In this document: piece by piece, positions 1 to 12,104 of the stretch
How positions within the stretch are numbered: the first letter of the stretch is position 1
How the letters are laid out: each line of letters begins with the position of its first letter
From: Alligator mississippiensis
Lineage: Eukaryota > Chordata > Crocodylia > Alligatoridae
Direction: 5' to 3'
Length of the DNA stretch: 64,000 nt
Assembly: GCF_030867095.1 (NCBI RefSeq)
Contig: NC_081831.1
Location: forward strand, 46,065,319-46,129,318
The notes under the pieces: generated by a model
What the model saw: only the letters and a program-made list of their open reading frames with translations
Told to the model about the DNA's origin: nothing
The model's database searches: none
Program-made: the position numbers and the translations under genes

Positions 1-1843
1 CTTCAAACACATCTTCTTGTTACATGCCTTTCCTGTTTTCCTTATAGCGTTGATACTAATTCCAACTCTTTATAACCCCTATTCTTGGTGCTACAGTAAC
101 GTTTCCTCAAGAACACAGAGAAATCAGTAGGTAGACATCTAACATGCGGTGTTGAGCTTGCAACCACCTCAACTTAAGAGGAAAAAGTAATATTAGTAGT
201 AGAGTTTTAGAAAAAGGGATACAAAGAAGTAACTTTATTTCTCAGTTTCTCAAGGGTGAAAGTGGGGGGACTCTATACTGAGGTGGGAAGAGAATGAAAA
301 TGACAAACCAGATACTTATAAAAATGTTCATATGACAGTGTAACAAGGTACTTATCCTAGGGGATAACCACGGTACCCCCTGCTGGCTGCTCAGCCCTTG
401 CCTGATCTGTCCTCTTAGTTCATTCACCCCCTTGCTTGTCTTCTAAACTCTATGACATCAAGGCATGGAAGAAAGGGGGCTGCCCCAGGGTTTCCCATGC
501 CTGGTCTCACTCTTTGTCTCCTGGGCTAAATATGTATTTTGGGGCATATGGCCTTGGCCTTCCTTGTGCCTCATCTCTGTCCAGTTATAGGCTCTCTGGC
601 CCCACACTCTGCCCTGGTCCAGGTTCTGCTTTGATGGAATCCCTTGAGCCTTGTTAAGTGAAGAAATGGGATTCAAGACTAGTGTTAAAGGGTTGACATG
701 GCAACTTGTTTGATGAATGACAGAAAGACTTTATTTGCTACAAGTATCCACTGTTAAGTGAGCATAAAGCAAAGCAAAGTCCAGTGTTCAGCTGTAAAAG
801 TGATAGTATCTTACTAATTATAGGCAAAAAGTGGTGGTCTCTGTCTTTTCAGCTTCTCAAGGTTTGGATACTTTCACCTAGATCAGCTGGGTGCAGTAGC
901 AGTTCTCCTCAGAGTGATTTATCAGTCTGGAAGTGTGCCTTGTTAGTTGTTTCTTTCTTCTTTTATGCCCTTTAGCTCAGCATCTTCAAAGCATTCTTGT
1001 TGTTGTGTAAACCAAGAGAAAGTCTCAAACAATAATTAACAGGAAAATCCTGTTAGCCAAAAAATTGAACAGTTTGATGGATCAGAAAGTCCCAATTTTG
1101 ATTGAATTACCTTCCTCAGTAACAGGAGATTATCAATTTCTCCCAAATTGGAACATATCAGGAAATTGATTAACATCTAGGAAAAAAACACAAGGTTTCT
1201 GAGGAGTCATCCTTGGGAGACCAAGGGAAACTCTGAAGCAAAATGAGAGTAAAATCAGGAAGACACACCTATCAAAGCTTATACAGAGAATGTCTCTTCC
1301 AACACATAAATACAAGTTAATTGCAAAGAAATATTTACTACGCTAATTGAGCCAGGGATTACACAAATAGAAGCCTGCTTAAAATCATTATAAATATAGT
1401 AAGATAAGCTTGAAGTGATGCCTTATTATTCCATTTTAGAAGGTCCAGCCACAAACTTACGTTCTTTTGCACTATGCAGTTGTCATAAATATTTTGTATA
1501 TTAACTTTTGCGAGTAGGCCTGGATCAGCTTGAGTTTCACAATCATCAGCTTGTCCCCACAATCATGTGCTCCTGGGGCACTAATGGGACCTCCGAAAAA
1601 GCCACCCCTCACAGTCTCTTTCACAGCCACCAGTATAAACAATCATTTGCTGCATTTTAGGTTAACAAAAAATTTCCCTTCTGAGCTACCTAACAGAAAC
1701 AATAGAAGAGCATGTGAGTACTTTAAAAAAAACCAAAAAACAAAAACAAAAAAAAGAAGGAAAGTCTTCTAACCCCATCAGGGTCGGTAAACAAACACTC
1801 AGAGCAGCCCACCCTGGGTACCAACATAACTTCCAGCTCAGGC
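1..1843. other. AT-rich unique DNA, no gene recognised
   Basis: Both strands give only short open frames with no recognisable domain. There is an A-rich stretch near 1725-1765. I see no repeat family, splice-bounded exon or RNA gene, so this is probably host intergenic or intronic DNA. Confidence 0.5.
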
Positions 1844-2704
1844 TGTGATGGAGCAGCCTTAGTGCTCCATCACTTTAAGGGCTAGACAAGGGGGATGGCA
1901 GGTGCCATTTAATGCTCAGCTCCCTGGGATGTGGAGAGCAGTTTGAGATCAGCCAGCAGGGAAGAAACATCTCCCTGCTGAGCTCTGGCTCCAGGAATAT
2001 CCTGGAGGTAAAGGTGAGGCTATGGGGAAGGAGGAGGCCTCATTGGTCCTGGGCATGACCTGAAACTGCACCCTGCCAGGGAAGGGTGGTCTGGTGGAGC
2101 TACCTGTGGCTGGGTAGCTCCCCAGAAAATCCAGGCCAGTTACCTCCCCACTGAAAGGGGAGAAGGGGTGCCTGAAAACCCCAGCCCCAACATCCCTGGT
2201 GGGTTCAATCTACACAGGGGGAACCCAGGCTCATGGGAGTCTTGAGGCAGGGTCCAGATCAGTGGAGGGACCTGGAGCAGCACCCAGGATCCCTGTGAGA
2301 CCTGAGGTTGCAAAGGCCCTGAGAGGGGGCTAGACATGGCTGTAGCCACCTGAGCCCCACAAGGTGGAGGATGCCAGAGGAGCCACAGTGAGAGGGAACC
2401 AAGGGCTGAGAGTCCAGTATGTGGGGCCAGGGGCTCAGTGTGTGTTTGTGTATGTTAGTCCGTCTAAAGAAGACCCCAGTGCAAACCACTGGAGGAAACA
2501 TCTGAGGCATGGGACATGTAAGGGTTGGTTGGAGCATGTAAACACTGCACCATTACAACTGAGATATTCAAAGGGCAGCCTCCCGCCTACTTAACATCTT
2601 AATTAGATAACAACAAGGCATGGCAGGTGAGCAAGGTGGGTGGTTTGCCCAGAAACAGGGGCGTGTTGGTGCTAACACTGGACTTCAGAGTTGCCCTTGT
2701 CACA
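1844..2704 (-). mobile_element. Solo LTR of an endogenous retrovirus-like family (LTR-A), minus orientation
   Basis: Read on the minus strand, the segment starts TGTGACAAGGGC and ends GGCTGCTCCATCACA. The start matches the LTR-like element at 61741 (TGTAACAGGGGGC) and the shared block GGGCAAACCA..CCACCTT follows in both. The end matches that element's end, GGTGCTCTGCCACA. The bases just outside are CAGGC on the left and CAAGC on the right, a 5-bp target duplication with one difference. No internal retroviral genes are attached, so it is a fossil solo LTR. The divergence from the other copy suggests an old insertion. Boundaries rest on two-copy comparison by eye. Confidence 0.6.
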
Positions 2705-2736
2705 CAAGCTATATCCCCCTGTAGGCTCTCAGGCTA

Positions 2737-2921
2737 GGGACACACATTACACATAAACTGGTTGAAGCGATTAGAAACTGGTTTAAGCCTGTAACAGGAC
2801 AGACATTCAGTACACATAAATGATTTTAAAAGTGGCTGAAACTGGTTTGAGATAAACCTGGTTGAATATAGTATCAGACTTAAGCGATTTGGCTTAAACC
2901 AGTTTATGCAAGGTCTGTCCC
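2737..2921. mobile_element. Short MITE with terminal inverted repeats (hAT-like)
   Basis: The left end GGGACACACATTACACATAA and the reverse complement of the right end (GGGACAGACCTTGCATAAAC) match over about 25 bp and both run into ACTGGTT. The interior is rich in AAACTGGTTT-type motifs. The length of 185 bp and lack of coding capacity fit a non-autonomous DNA transposon. I found no clear target duplication, so the superfamily is a guess. Confidence 0.5.
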
Positions 2922-2929
2922 AGACCCCT

Positions 2930-4020
2930 TTCTGGTTCTCTGGGCTGGGTGGAGCTCTGGTCTAGTGAGCTGGACTGGCCCCTCCCCTCTGCTTTCTAGC
3001 CAGAGCAGGGGCAGGGCATGGCCAGACTCTGGTCTGCCATGGCCCCTGAAGCAAATTCCTCCCTCTGTCCCCTCTTCCCACTATTGGCAAACCCTGCAGA
3101 CCACAGCCGGAGTTTGCCAGCCCCAGATGCCTCTACAGCTTGCCTGCAGCCAGGTAGGGAGTTGGTTAATTCCTCCCTCCGTCTCCTCTCTTCCCTGGAA
3201 CTCTTGGGGGTTTGGCTGTAGTCTCTGCAGCTTGTCTGCAGCCAGGCAAGGAGAGGATCAATTCCACAGTGCATTCTGGAGGGGAGATGAGAGGCAAGCC
3301 CATCCTTAGTGTGCAGATCCAAGCCCTGTATCTGTGATCCCAGAACTAAGCTAAGCCGTGCAGGACCAGATTGAGAGGTGGGAAGTGTTGGCAAAGACCT
3401 GAAAATCATCAGACTGTGGGAGTGCACTCCGAGAGAGTCCCAAGAGAGGGCTGGTAGAGGAAAAGGTGTCAAAAAGAAGATAAATGGCCCAGGAAGGGCT
3501 TCAGGCACTGCTCACTGGCAGAAAGATGCTGTGGTGGCAACAGAAGAGCAGCCGATTAGCCCAGCACCTCCTCCCGTATACTTTAAGAGTGTGCTGGCTG
3601 CATGCTGGGGGGGGGGGGGGGGGTAGGCAGCTGCTTCCAGTCCAGCCAGAAGTAGAAAGCCAGCTTTAAAAGAAAGACAGCAAACAGGTGGAGAGACCAG
3701 GGAAGACTGGCAGTGGAGAGATGCTGGGGAAGACTGGCAAAGCCAGACATTCCTGCATGCTGGGGAAGACCGGCAGTGGAGCAGGTAAGCTGGGAAAGCT
3801 CAGCAGTGGAGAGAAGCAGGGAAAGACTAATATGAACAGGAAGCCCCAAAAGCAGAAAGCAGTGGGCCATGGGACCACGATTGGTCTGATATAAGCCATT
3901 TACCCCAGAGAGGAGACAGACACCTAGCAGTACAAGCCCAGTTACTTGGAGAAGGGACTGGCACAATGGGACATTGGAGCAGGACACAGCGTTCCCCAAG
4001 GAGCTGTAGAATTAGAAAGA
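2930..4020. repeat. GC-rich repetitive segment with short imperfect tandem units
   Basis: A roughly 100-bp unit ending in a TGCCTGCAGCCAGG-type core recurs (near 3040-3160 and 3160-3250). There is a run of 17 G at 3607-3623. Around 3700-3830 a motif of about 20 bp, GGGGAAGACTGGCAGTGGAG, recurs three or four times with variation. No protein domain is seen in any frame. It may be the interior of a MITE or LTR but I cannot assign it. Confidence 0.45.
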
Positions 4021-4424
4021 TATACAGAACAAGAAAAACATCAAATCGTGAGTCTCTTAAGATTACTGATTCCTTATAAAATTATGATAAGACTTTATTA
4101 AGTTAATGAATGACTATTATTGATATGAAATTGACCTAAAAGGACTTGGAGTATATATATGACACAACATCTGGTTGGTGAAAGGCTGGAGTGAAAGGGG
4201 AGGTAGGAGCCCAGAGGAAATAGCCAAAAGTCTTGCATGAAATCCTTAACCTTAACTTGTGGAAACCTCCCAAGGTGAATAATTAGAATCAAAATAATGG
4301 CAAGCAAGAATGGAGGCCTAACAGACAGGCGTAGATATTAAGATGGGCACTGGCTCCAAAACAAGCCCTAGAGGACAATATTATTTTTGTTTTTTGAACC
4401 TGGTTGCACACCAAAGAGGGCACC

Positions 4425-4428
<4 letters not shown>

Positions 4429-4478
<50 letters not shown>
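4429..4478. repeat. (AC)25 microsatellite
   Basis: This is an uninterrupted AC dinucleotide run of 50 bp. Confidence 0.97.
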
Positions 4479-4479
<1 letters not shown>

Positions 4480-4480
<1 letters not shown>

Positions 4481-5122
4481 GAGATGGAGTTAAGGGAAGG
4501 TGCCACCCTCTCTCCAGGGCTCACCACAATGCTGCCCCTGTCTCTGGGGCTCACCACACCTGCACTGGGGCCTCTCAGCAACACCCTCCTCTCTGGGGCC
4601 TCTCAGCTGCCCCCTCTCTGGGACTGGGATCTATGCACCCCAAATGCTGCACCCTCACTGGCGCTCACATCCCCACACTAGTGTGAGTCCCCTATGAGGC
4701 CTCCTCCAACCCCTAATAGCCTCACCCAAACCACCGGTGATAAACAACAACACAAAACACAAGCCCCTAGGCTATAACATAATTTAAAGCTGCCTGGCTA
4801 AAACCACATTGCTCAAACATCCTAGAACTGCCATCCTTTACCCAGCTTGAGCTATCCCTACAGTCAGACTTCTTCTTGCATCTTTGCTCAAAAAACTCCC
4901 TCCTCTCTGAGTGCTTGCAAAGAACTACCTCTGGCCTCAGCTCCTAGAGTTTATAAGGGCCAGGCCCTGCCCCTTATGGTCAGCTGACCACTGGCAGGTG
5001 TGGGTTGCTTGCTGACTCCAGTTGCCCTGGCAACCAACAGCTGGGCTCCTTATTCACTGCTAGGGCTCTTTCCCTAGCAGTTTCTCCTCTTTAGGAGCAG
5101 GGCACCTCAGTGCTCTGTGACA
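4480..5122 (+). mobile_element. LTR-A-related fossil, plus orientation, left end unclear
   Basis: The right end, GTGCTCTGTGACA preceded by a TTAGGAGCAGGGCAC block, matches the 3' ends of the LTR-like elements at 61741-63264 and 1844-2704. The left part holds several CTCTCTGGGGC(C/T) microrepeats also found at about 15.2 kb and 62.0-62.7 kb. The block CCCAAACCACCGGTG..ATAAC is shared in inverse orientation with 46.4-46.5 kb. No retroviral gene is attached. The left boundary is lost near the AC microsatellite. Confidence 0.45.
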
Positions 5123-5329
5123 CTGGCCCACCCCACTTCACCCCAGCTGGTGGCTGGCATCTTGTGCAATGTGCTAGCCCTGACTGGTGGCTGGCCATGT
5201 CCCCTCTGCTCCAGCAGGGAGGGGTGAGAGCCTTGGAGGGCATCTCTCTTCTCTTCTCTTTGGCAATGGTTGGCAGGTATGCTCTAGCACCTCCTGGCTT
5301 CTGGTTTGAGCTACTGAGGCATGTGGCTG

Positions 5330-5452
5330 CATTTCCTGATTTAACAGAGAATGTTTGTCCACTTATTAATCAGTTTAAGCTGTGCAGCTTAAACTAACCT
5401 GCAAAGAGTGAATCAATTCAGACTCGGGCTTTTTGAATGTCTGTCCCTAGCC
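5330..5452. mobile_element. MITE fragment related to the element at 2737
   Basis: It ends TTGAATGTCTGTCCC, the complement of a GGGACAGACATTC end, as in the 2737-2921 MITE. The interior contains the inverted motif AGTTTAAGCTG..CAGCTTAAACT. Only one end is recognised, so this is a partial copy. The GC-rich stretch from 5123 to 5330 shows no gene. Confidence 0.4.
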
Positions 5453-5894
5453 TCATGGTCTTGCTACTAGTTCCCAGGCAGTGCAGCAGTCCACCAGACA
5501 CTCCCTTGGAGCCTTCTAGACCAGTTCTTTCCACTGCAACTTGCAGAGCCAGACTGCCTCCCTCTGATTCAGGGCCTGTGTTTTATGTGGCTTTCTGGTC
5601 CTGCCCCTGCTGGTCACCTGCCTCCAAGAGCTGCCCCATGCGTTTTCTGCTTTGGCTTGTTGAGGCTGTTTCAGGGAGGACTCTTGGTGCTGAGACCTGT
5701 GGGGTTTCTATGCAAGCCCCTGACTCCTGATATTGCTGTTGCTGCTGGTTCTTTGGTGACTGTTTGCTTGTTTCTTACCCCCCACGTAAGTCTGCATCTG
5801 GGGGCTTGCTCCCCCTTCTCAGTAATGGGGTAGGGGTCAGCCAAACACAAGCAGGGTGGGTATACTGGGAAGGTGCCACTTAGATTAGGTAGCT

Positions 5895-6356
5895 CAGGAG
5901 TTTTCAACCTTTTTAAATAAGTGTACCCCCAGTGGCCCCCTTCTTAATACATGTACCCTTGGGGGGGAGGTGGTAAGTGGCCAGATGCGGGGTGGGGGAG
6001 TAGTGACGAGCGGCCAGGCATAGAGTGGGGGGTGGCAAGCGTGGTGCAGCCATGGCTGCCACTGTTCCTGGCACTGCTCCCTAGGAGGAATGCGCTGCGC
6101 TGACAGCACCTAGCCTGGCCCCAGCCCCAGCACATGCAGGGTGATGCTGGATGCAGAGCAGTGTGGGGGAGGGGAGCATGGCCAAACGCATGCATGTGAG
6201 CTTCCTTCGCCCCTCGCATCTAGCTGGGTGGGTGGCACCTGTGCAGCAGCACAGGCTGGTGTGTGGCAGTGCTCCATTCCTGTCTGCCTGTGTGCATCCC
6301 CTACGGCCTTCTCAAGTACCCCCAGGGGTACGCATACCCCCGGTTGACAACCCCTG
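5895..6356. mobile_element. Non-autonomous hAT transposon with perfect 8-bp target duplication
   Basis: The left end CAGGAGTTTTCAACC and the reverse complement of the right end (CAGGGGTTGTCAACC) form 15-bp terminal inverted repeats with two differences. Both are of the CAGGGGT..CAACC type used by hAT (Charlie-like) elements. The flanks are an exact 8-bp direct duplication, AGGTAGCT at 5887-5894 and 6357-6364, the length hAT transposases make. The 462-bp interior is GC-rich and carries CCCCAGGGGTA-type motifs next to both ends but no transposase. The boundaries are therefore well defined. Confidence 0.88.
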
Positions 6357-6364
6357 AGGTAGCT

Positions 6365-9300
6365 GATCAATGTAGATTTAGTATTAATAACCATATTAAC
6401 CATGTGCAGAGAGAATGCGTGTGTGGGGAAAAAACAAAATGAGTCCATCTTGTATTGTATTGTGATTCATGATCTTATTGGGATTCCTTCCAGGCCTTCA
6501 TAAAATCATTTATTTTTATGTAGAGAATAGTGCCTTTTTCACTGAAAGACCCTTACCTAATTCTGGCAGCCACTGTCACCATATCTTAAACCCTCTTACT
6601 GACTTCTTTTAATTCTTGAGCTAACTACAGTCATACATAAAGTGTGGAAAGAGTTTTCTTGCTTACCTTTTTTCTCTAGTGTAAGTCCAGCCGTGCTGTT
6701 GACAAATGGATTATTATACTATTTCCTTAAGTAACTGTTGCATAGTTTGTTCATTTTCTGCATACTGGATAGCTTATGCTTTGAGGCCCCTGAGTCTGCT
6801 AATTCGGAAACCTAGCATTTAAGTTCTTGAAGTAAGAAAAGATTTTAAATCTTTAAAGCAAACATTTGTTCACTAGTTTTATTGATCATTCCTTAGCACT
6901 TTTGTTTATGACATGAACAGTTGCTTTGCAGGTCAGTAAATGCTATTTAACTCTTAATTTTAGAAGGAAACAAGACTAAACTAACTTAACTTCAGGTGCA
7001 CACATTTAAATACAATGAAGTTAGTAAGAAAGATACATTATAGGCATGGGTACTTGTGCTATCTCCTATGTTAAGTACTGAACAGGAAGAGTAGTACTCA
7101 CTCTTCTTTTAGCAAAAAGCTTTTAATATGTTATAATAAATAATCTTAAAACTGTGGTAATGTACTTATGATTTTCCAAAATATGAGCTGTTTTTGCTTT
7201 TGTTTTCTTAAGTTCATTAGATACTAGCTTCAGAAGCTTTTACTTGAGCAGAATACTTTTCAAGGAACAAAAGTACACAGCACATAAAACTAGCTTAGTG
7301 TGGGGGTTGTGACCTTTTGAGAAATATCTTTCTATACAGCTGCTTTAATACAAATTCATGGTCTTTTTACTCAAAGATACTGAAACCATATATAGGGAAG
7401 GTTTATGCACACTTGGAATATGTTTTCCAGGAGTTTAAAAGATATTGAAACCTGCCATAGAAACTAACTCAGAACTGAAGCTTGAGACATCCTTTTCTTG
7501 ACATATTTTCTTGAGTAGAGACTTTGTTCCACATTCCAGCAATCATTTAGGGGAGACAGGGATTTAGTTAGACTATCATTATTTTCCTATAACTACTTCA
7601 AGTACAGTTTCTCTAGTCATGTTCATGGTCTTCATGTTCTTAGTTTGCATGCTGCCCATTTATAAATTAAGTGGATGAAGGGGGGGGTTTTTTTGTTCTT
7701 TTTTTTTTAACATTGTAAACAACTGCTTGTCATTGATATTAGGCTGAAATTTTCCCTTCCTATTTTTTTTCTGAAAGTGAAATCAAGCTATGGGATTAGA
7801 CAATAAATAGATCTTAACATACATAAAGCTTAGAAAAAGATGAAAATTTTGGCAGAATATTGGTGGAAGGAGGTGGTTTGAAATGTTTGGCTATACTTAG
7901 AGACTGTATTTATAAACCATAATGACTTTTGAAGGTGACATAAAATTCTCTTCCTCAATCTAGTCTTTCTTTACCATCTTCCAGAAATTTAAGTAAACAA
8001 AAAAACCAAAAAACTAAAGAAAGGTGATGTTTTGAATCAGCTTTAATAAATTGCAATAGGATGCTAAGGTACTATTAGGTGCTGAGACTTTAGATCACTT
8101 GAGGCCAGACTTTATGTTCATTGCCTAATCTGCTGCTTTGGGTTTTGCTTGCTGCTTGATCTGCTGATTTGCCCCTGGCTCCCTCCCCAATCGACTGTGC
8201 GCCATACATGGAGGCTGCCTATGCCACTTGTGGCACACATACCACTGGTTGACTGCCCTTGCTTTAAATGGATGAATGTGTAGCTATCTACAGGAATGCA
8301 GGATCACATGATTAACAGGTTTATCTGCTTAATCTTTCATAGCCATACGATCAGTACTCAGAACTGCCTGTAAGATAGAAAGCCACTTGACACATTGTAT
8401 TTATTTTGCATTTGGACAACTGATCCCTTTTTGTTGATTTGTGTGTTCTTATTTTAGACAGAAATGTCCTATATTAACTCATCATAAGCGTATCCTTTTC
8501 AAAGTGCACATTACTAATCTAGAAAGTCTATTCTGCCTTTATATTGTACATAAAGTTGTACATAAAGTCCAAATGTGGGGTAGGCTCACCAATGTGGTTG
8601 TCAATGCAAGGTGACAAGTTGAGGGATACTGTGTTTACAAAGAAGTAATGAGACATTCAAGAATTTTAGTAAGATATTTTCCTCATACATAGCTATCTTT
8701 CCACTTCAAAATAATGGCCAGGCTCTTGACTTCACTTACACCCATGCAATTCAACTGAAAATAGTAGCTAGGACTGACTTAAAAGAGAGCTGAACCTTCT
8801 CTTGTGTATTTTCTTTTGGGAAATTCTATTATACATATAGGTTGTACATGTAACCTAAGATTGATTGCATCCTTGTATGCTGATAGTTAGCATTTTAATG
8901 TATTCTTACCATTTTGGAATATATAATTAGATAATGAGAAATGATTTTTAGATCGCTAATTGCAACCATACTTAGTGTGAGTCTCAGTGTGCAAGTACTA
9001 ATAACAGCAACATCTAACCACATTGCTGTTTCCTGAGAGAGGAAAAAAGCATTACAGCTAATAATGATGCAAGAATAGCATTGTGATTTATGTTCTTTAG
9101 GGGCCTTGCTAGAGTGGAAGAAGCAGTGAAACAGGAAGCCAGGCTTACATAAGCACATACACTAGTAATTAACTAAAGAAAAGAGAGAACCTACTAAGCA
9201 TATTACAACATAGTTCTGTATATGATACATATATTAATTATATTATTGTGAACAGCTGGATAGCTGAGTGGCTGATAATGAGGCAACTCACTAATTTGAT

Positions 9301-9640
9301 CTAAAGTTTACTGTTTAATTGAACTTGCATGAGCTCAGAGGAGGGGACAAACGAGCTCTCAGCTACTGATGGGAAGCACTGTTTTTGGCTCAATCATGAC
9401 TTTCATCCAAGACTTAAGTTGCAGTAAATCTTAAAAACCAAACACAGGTAGAGTTTTAAATGAGTGTCAAAATGTAAGGATAAATAGATAAATGTACATC
9501 CATGAATTTATATTCGCAGTAAGTTCAGCTGTCCATGAAGACTTACTGAACTCTAAAGATTTCACGATTAAGGTGATAATATAGTCTTCATCTGTGGATG
9601 CCATACAACATGATCCTGAAAATGCAACTACTCAAATGAC
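6365..9640. other. AT-rich unique DNA, no gene recognised
   Basis: There are no long open frames, no coding similarity and no clear repeat ends, apart from a possible hAT end near 8180-8265 (CCACTGGTTGACTGCCCTT). Long T and G runs occur near 7680-7710. It looks like host intergenic or intronic sequence. Confidence 0.5.
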
Positions 9641-9644
9641 AGGG

Positions 9645-9800
9645 GTGTAGGTTGTAGCTGTGTTGGTCTAAGGACATAGGCAGACAAGGTTCCTTGGGTG
9701 AATCTGATATCTTTTATTAGACCAACCCAAATAGTTGGAAAATAATTATTAAGCAAGCTTTCGGGTTCAAAAACCCTTCGTCAGGCTAAGGAAGTTTCAG
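9645..9800 (-). mobile_element. Penelope-like element 3' end, minus strand
   Basis: The block reading TGTTGGTCTAAGGACATAGG, AATCTGATATCTTTTATTAGACCAACC, then CAAGCTTTCGGGTTC and AAACCCTTCGTCAGG recurs at 17.1-17.2 kb (opposite strand) and 18.07-18.18 kb (same strand). The 18.1-kb copy adjoins Penelope-type coding remnants, which is the basis for the family call. On the minus strand it carries a hammerhead-like motif. Confidence 0.5.
9753..9785 (-). ncRNA. Hammerhead-ribozyme-like motif in a Penelope-like end
   Basis: On the minus strand the order is CTGACGA, then A-GGG, loop, CCC, then GAAA and GC. This is the conserved hammerhead order CUGANGA, helix II, GAAA. One extra A lies between the core and helix II, and helix III would be minimal. 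Penelope-like elements are known to carry hammerheads. Activity is not implied. Confidence 0.35.
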
Positions 9801-10039
9801 CAGTTGGTGTGTGCTCTTCCTGGATGGAATGAGGATTTCCAGGTCAAGCTGTTAGCCTTGTATTGAAATGTTTTATTAAGGACTGTGCAAAAATAGCTAG
9901 GTAATAATTGTACTGCTTTTACAGATGACCTTACTTCATTTAAAGGATTTGGACCAAGGTGAAAAGATTCAAAAAGCTTTTTGAGTAGCTTCCTTAAGTG
10001 CACACTTACCTGATGACATTACTTATCAGAGAAGACAGG

Positions 10040-11030
10040 TAGCTGTCTTAGTCTGAAGTCATGCAGAAGTCAGGGTAGATTTGCACCTTTATAGACTAAC
10101 TAAATTAGAAATTTATAGCATAAGCTTTCATAAGAATGGGATTTACTTCATCAGGGACTGCAGAAAGCAGAGCTCCTAAACAGAAAACAGTGATTAAAAT
10201 ACAAAGGATAAAGAGTGATGTTGCAGCTGTGATGGTCCAGGAATTATGTGACAGGCTAGTTATTTGTTTGGATGGTTGCTTCTGTTAGACTGACTGCATA
10301 GCTGGGTAACTACTGGATGACTTCAGAATGCAAGGTATTTTTCTTCAGGTTAAGGTAAGTAGGAGACCTGAAGAAGAATGTCTTGCAATTGAAAACGTGT
10401 CTAAGTCTAACCCAACTATGTAGTCAGTCCAATAAATGATATCAACCAAAGAAATCCCTGCAAAAGTAGGGAAGGAGGGGGAGAGGTGCTGAAAGAGAAG
10501 GGAGCAGTGATGAGAGAGGCAAGGTGGGTAGGAGAGAGGAAAACAAAGCCGTTCACCAATGAGGGACATAGGGCTTATAAAACATAATCCAGATAATGGG
10601 GTAAGAATCCATAGTTTTGGTTTAGACCATACTTAACTCAGTCTGTAGATTATTTCTTGTTCTGCAATTCTCCATTCAAGTTTGGTTTTTAAGTTTTGTT
10701 GTCTAAGAACAGCTACTTTGTGGTCAGCGATGGAATGTCCAGATAGCTGAAAGTGTTCTGCCATGAGCTGTCTGTCTTTCTGGTATTGATGTCAGATTGG
10801 TGTTCATTCATGCTTACATGTATGGATCACTTTGTTGAATGTACACTGCAGAGAGCCCCGTTAGTAGGTGACAGTTCATATAACATTTGGAGAGGTGCAG
10901 GAACTTGGATGTTATAATCTGTGTTATTTGGTCAAGTGATGATGTGGTTTGTGTTGACAAGGGGGCACTGCTGGCATCTGGATTATTTATCAGAGTCATT
11001 GCAAGCACTTTATGAAGATGTATAAGCATT
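10040..11030 (-). mobile_element. Penelope-like element fragment with GIY-YIG endonuclease C-terminal remnant
   Basis: On the minus strand, near 10770-10640, a reading frame gives AEHFQLSGHSIADHK followed by VAVLRQQNLKTKLEWRIAEQ. This matches the HFN..GHS..D..V end of the GIY-YIG endonuclease of Penelope-like elements, followed by the usual E-rich helix. The region upstream in the element (10.8-11.03 kb) gives a weaker CYMNCHLL-type match. The element's 3' end lies near 10040-10160, where a second hammerhead-like motif is found. Penelope elements encode a reverse transcriptase joined to this nuclease; here only the C-terminal part and the 3' non-coding region remain, and the frame is broken by stops. 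Confidence 0.6.
10114..10154 (-). ncRNA. Hammerhead-ribozyme-like motif, second Penelope family
   Basis: On the minus strand: CTGATGA, A, a weak GTAA/TTAT helix II arm pair around a 10-base loop, then GAAA, a GC-TTAT-GC minimal helix III, and TA. The U-H pair after helix III is where hammerheads cleave. The extra A before helix II is shared with the other copies in this window. Activity is unknown. Confidence 0.4.
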
Positions 11031-12096
11031 ATTTTTTTAAGACATGCTAAGTGACTTACCCAAGGTTGCTTTTAATAAGTCAAGGGTAGTATCAATAATA
11101 CCTTAAGTATCTTTCATTTCTCAAATGTGTGCTCAGTTTGCTAGCCAATAGCAGCACTCATAGCTATTTAATAAGAGAAAGTCAGTGATAACTTTGTTAC
11201 AAATAAATATCAATTCTCATTAAACTTGTAAAGGGTACACCATGCATTGAGGTTGCAGCCCAGTAACCTCAATACATAATGTAACTGGTCTCAGTTTGCA
11301 TCCTCAGATGAAAATTTCTACCATCTGCTCCATCATTCAGCCATACAATGTCTGAAAGAACAGCCTGTCCCAAAGTGACAGGATATGAATCACACTCAGG
11401 TATATGGGAAACCTGAAGACTGAACGTCGTCTTTTTTGATGATTCATTGGCAATCAATATTTTTGGAGAGCAGTGAATGTTTTGACATTCTACCCCATAT
11501 GCTGTATTTTTTTTTCATGAGTTTGTAGCTGAGTTGTCTCAAACTATGTGGCCTGAAGCCATCTGTAGTGAAAATTTATGTTGAAAACCAATCATGAGCG
11601 CTCAAGAAAAGCCCAGGGAAGGAAGGACACCTGTGGGAAGGAATTGTAGCTCTTCTAACCTATCCCAGGTTTTGGACAGATATAATTTTATTGGAATGTT
11701 TGGCTTCAGCTGAGCCAACTATGGTAAGTATGGGGAGTTTTCCAGTTCTTTGCTGTTAAAATTCATGTTTATATAAATAAAAAGGCCGGTGGCTTAACTT
11801 GCTTATTTAATGTGCCTCCCAAACCACTTCATATGATTGCATAATACTCCCCTCAAATATTTACTTTGGGGAAATATGTTCATTTGGAAAGCAGGTTGAT
11901 CAGTAAATTCATTTTATTTTGGCAACATACAAATAAGGTAACAGAAAAAGGCCATGGTTAGGTGCTGATACTAGGCACTCCTTTTTACCATATAGGTTTC
12001 TACAGTATAGTATATAGTTTATATAATATGCTTTGTATTTAATTTTAAACATACCTACATACTATAACTTAAAAGCTACTGCATGACAGCTTAAGT
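11031..12096. other. AT-rich unique DNA, no gene recognised
   Basis: No repeat ends, RNA genes or coding similarity were recognised on either strand. Confidence 0.45.
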
Positions 12097-12104
12097 AATT
12101 ATAT

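Noticed and set aside
3018-3508. Long overlapping open frames on both strands in GC-rich DNA
   Set aside because: No domain, frames overlap on both strands, and the DNA is repetitive and GC-rich, which leaves long stop-free frames by chance.
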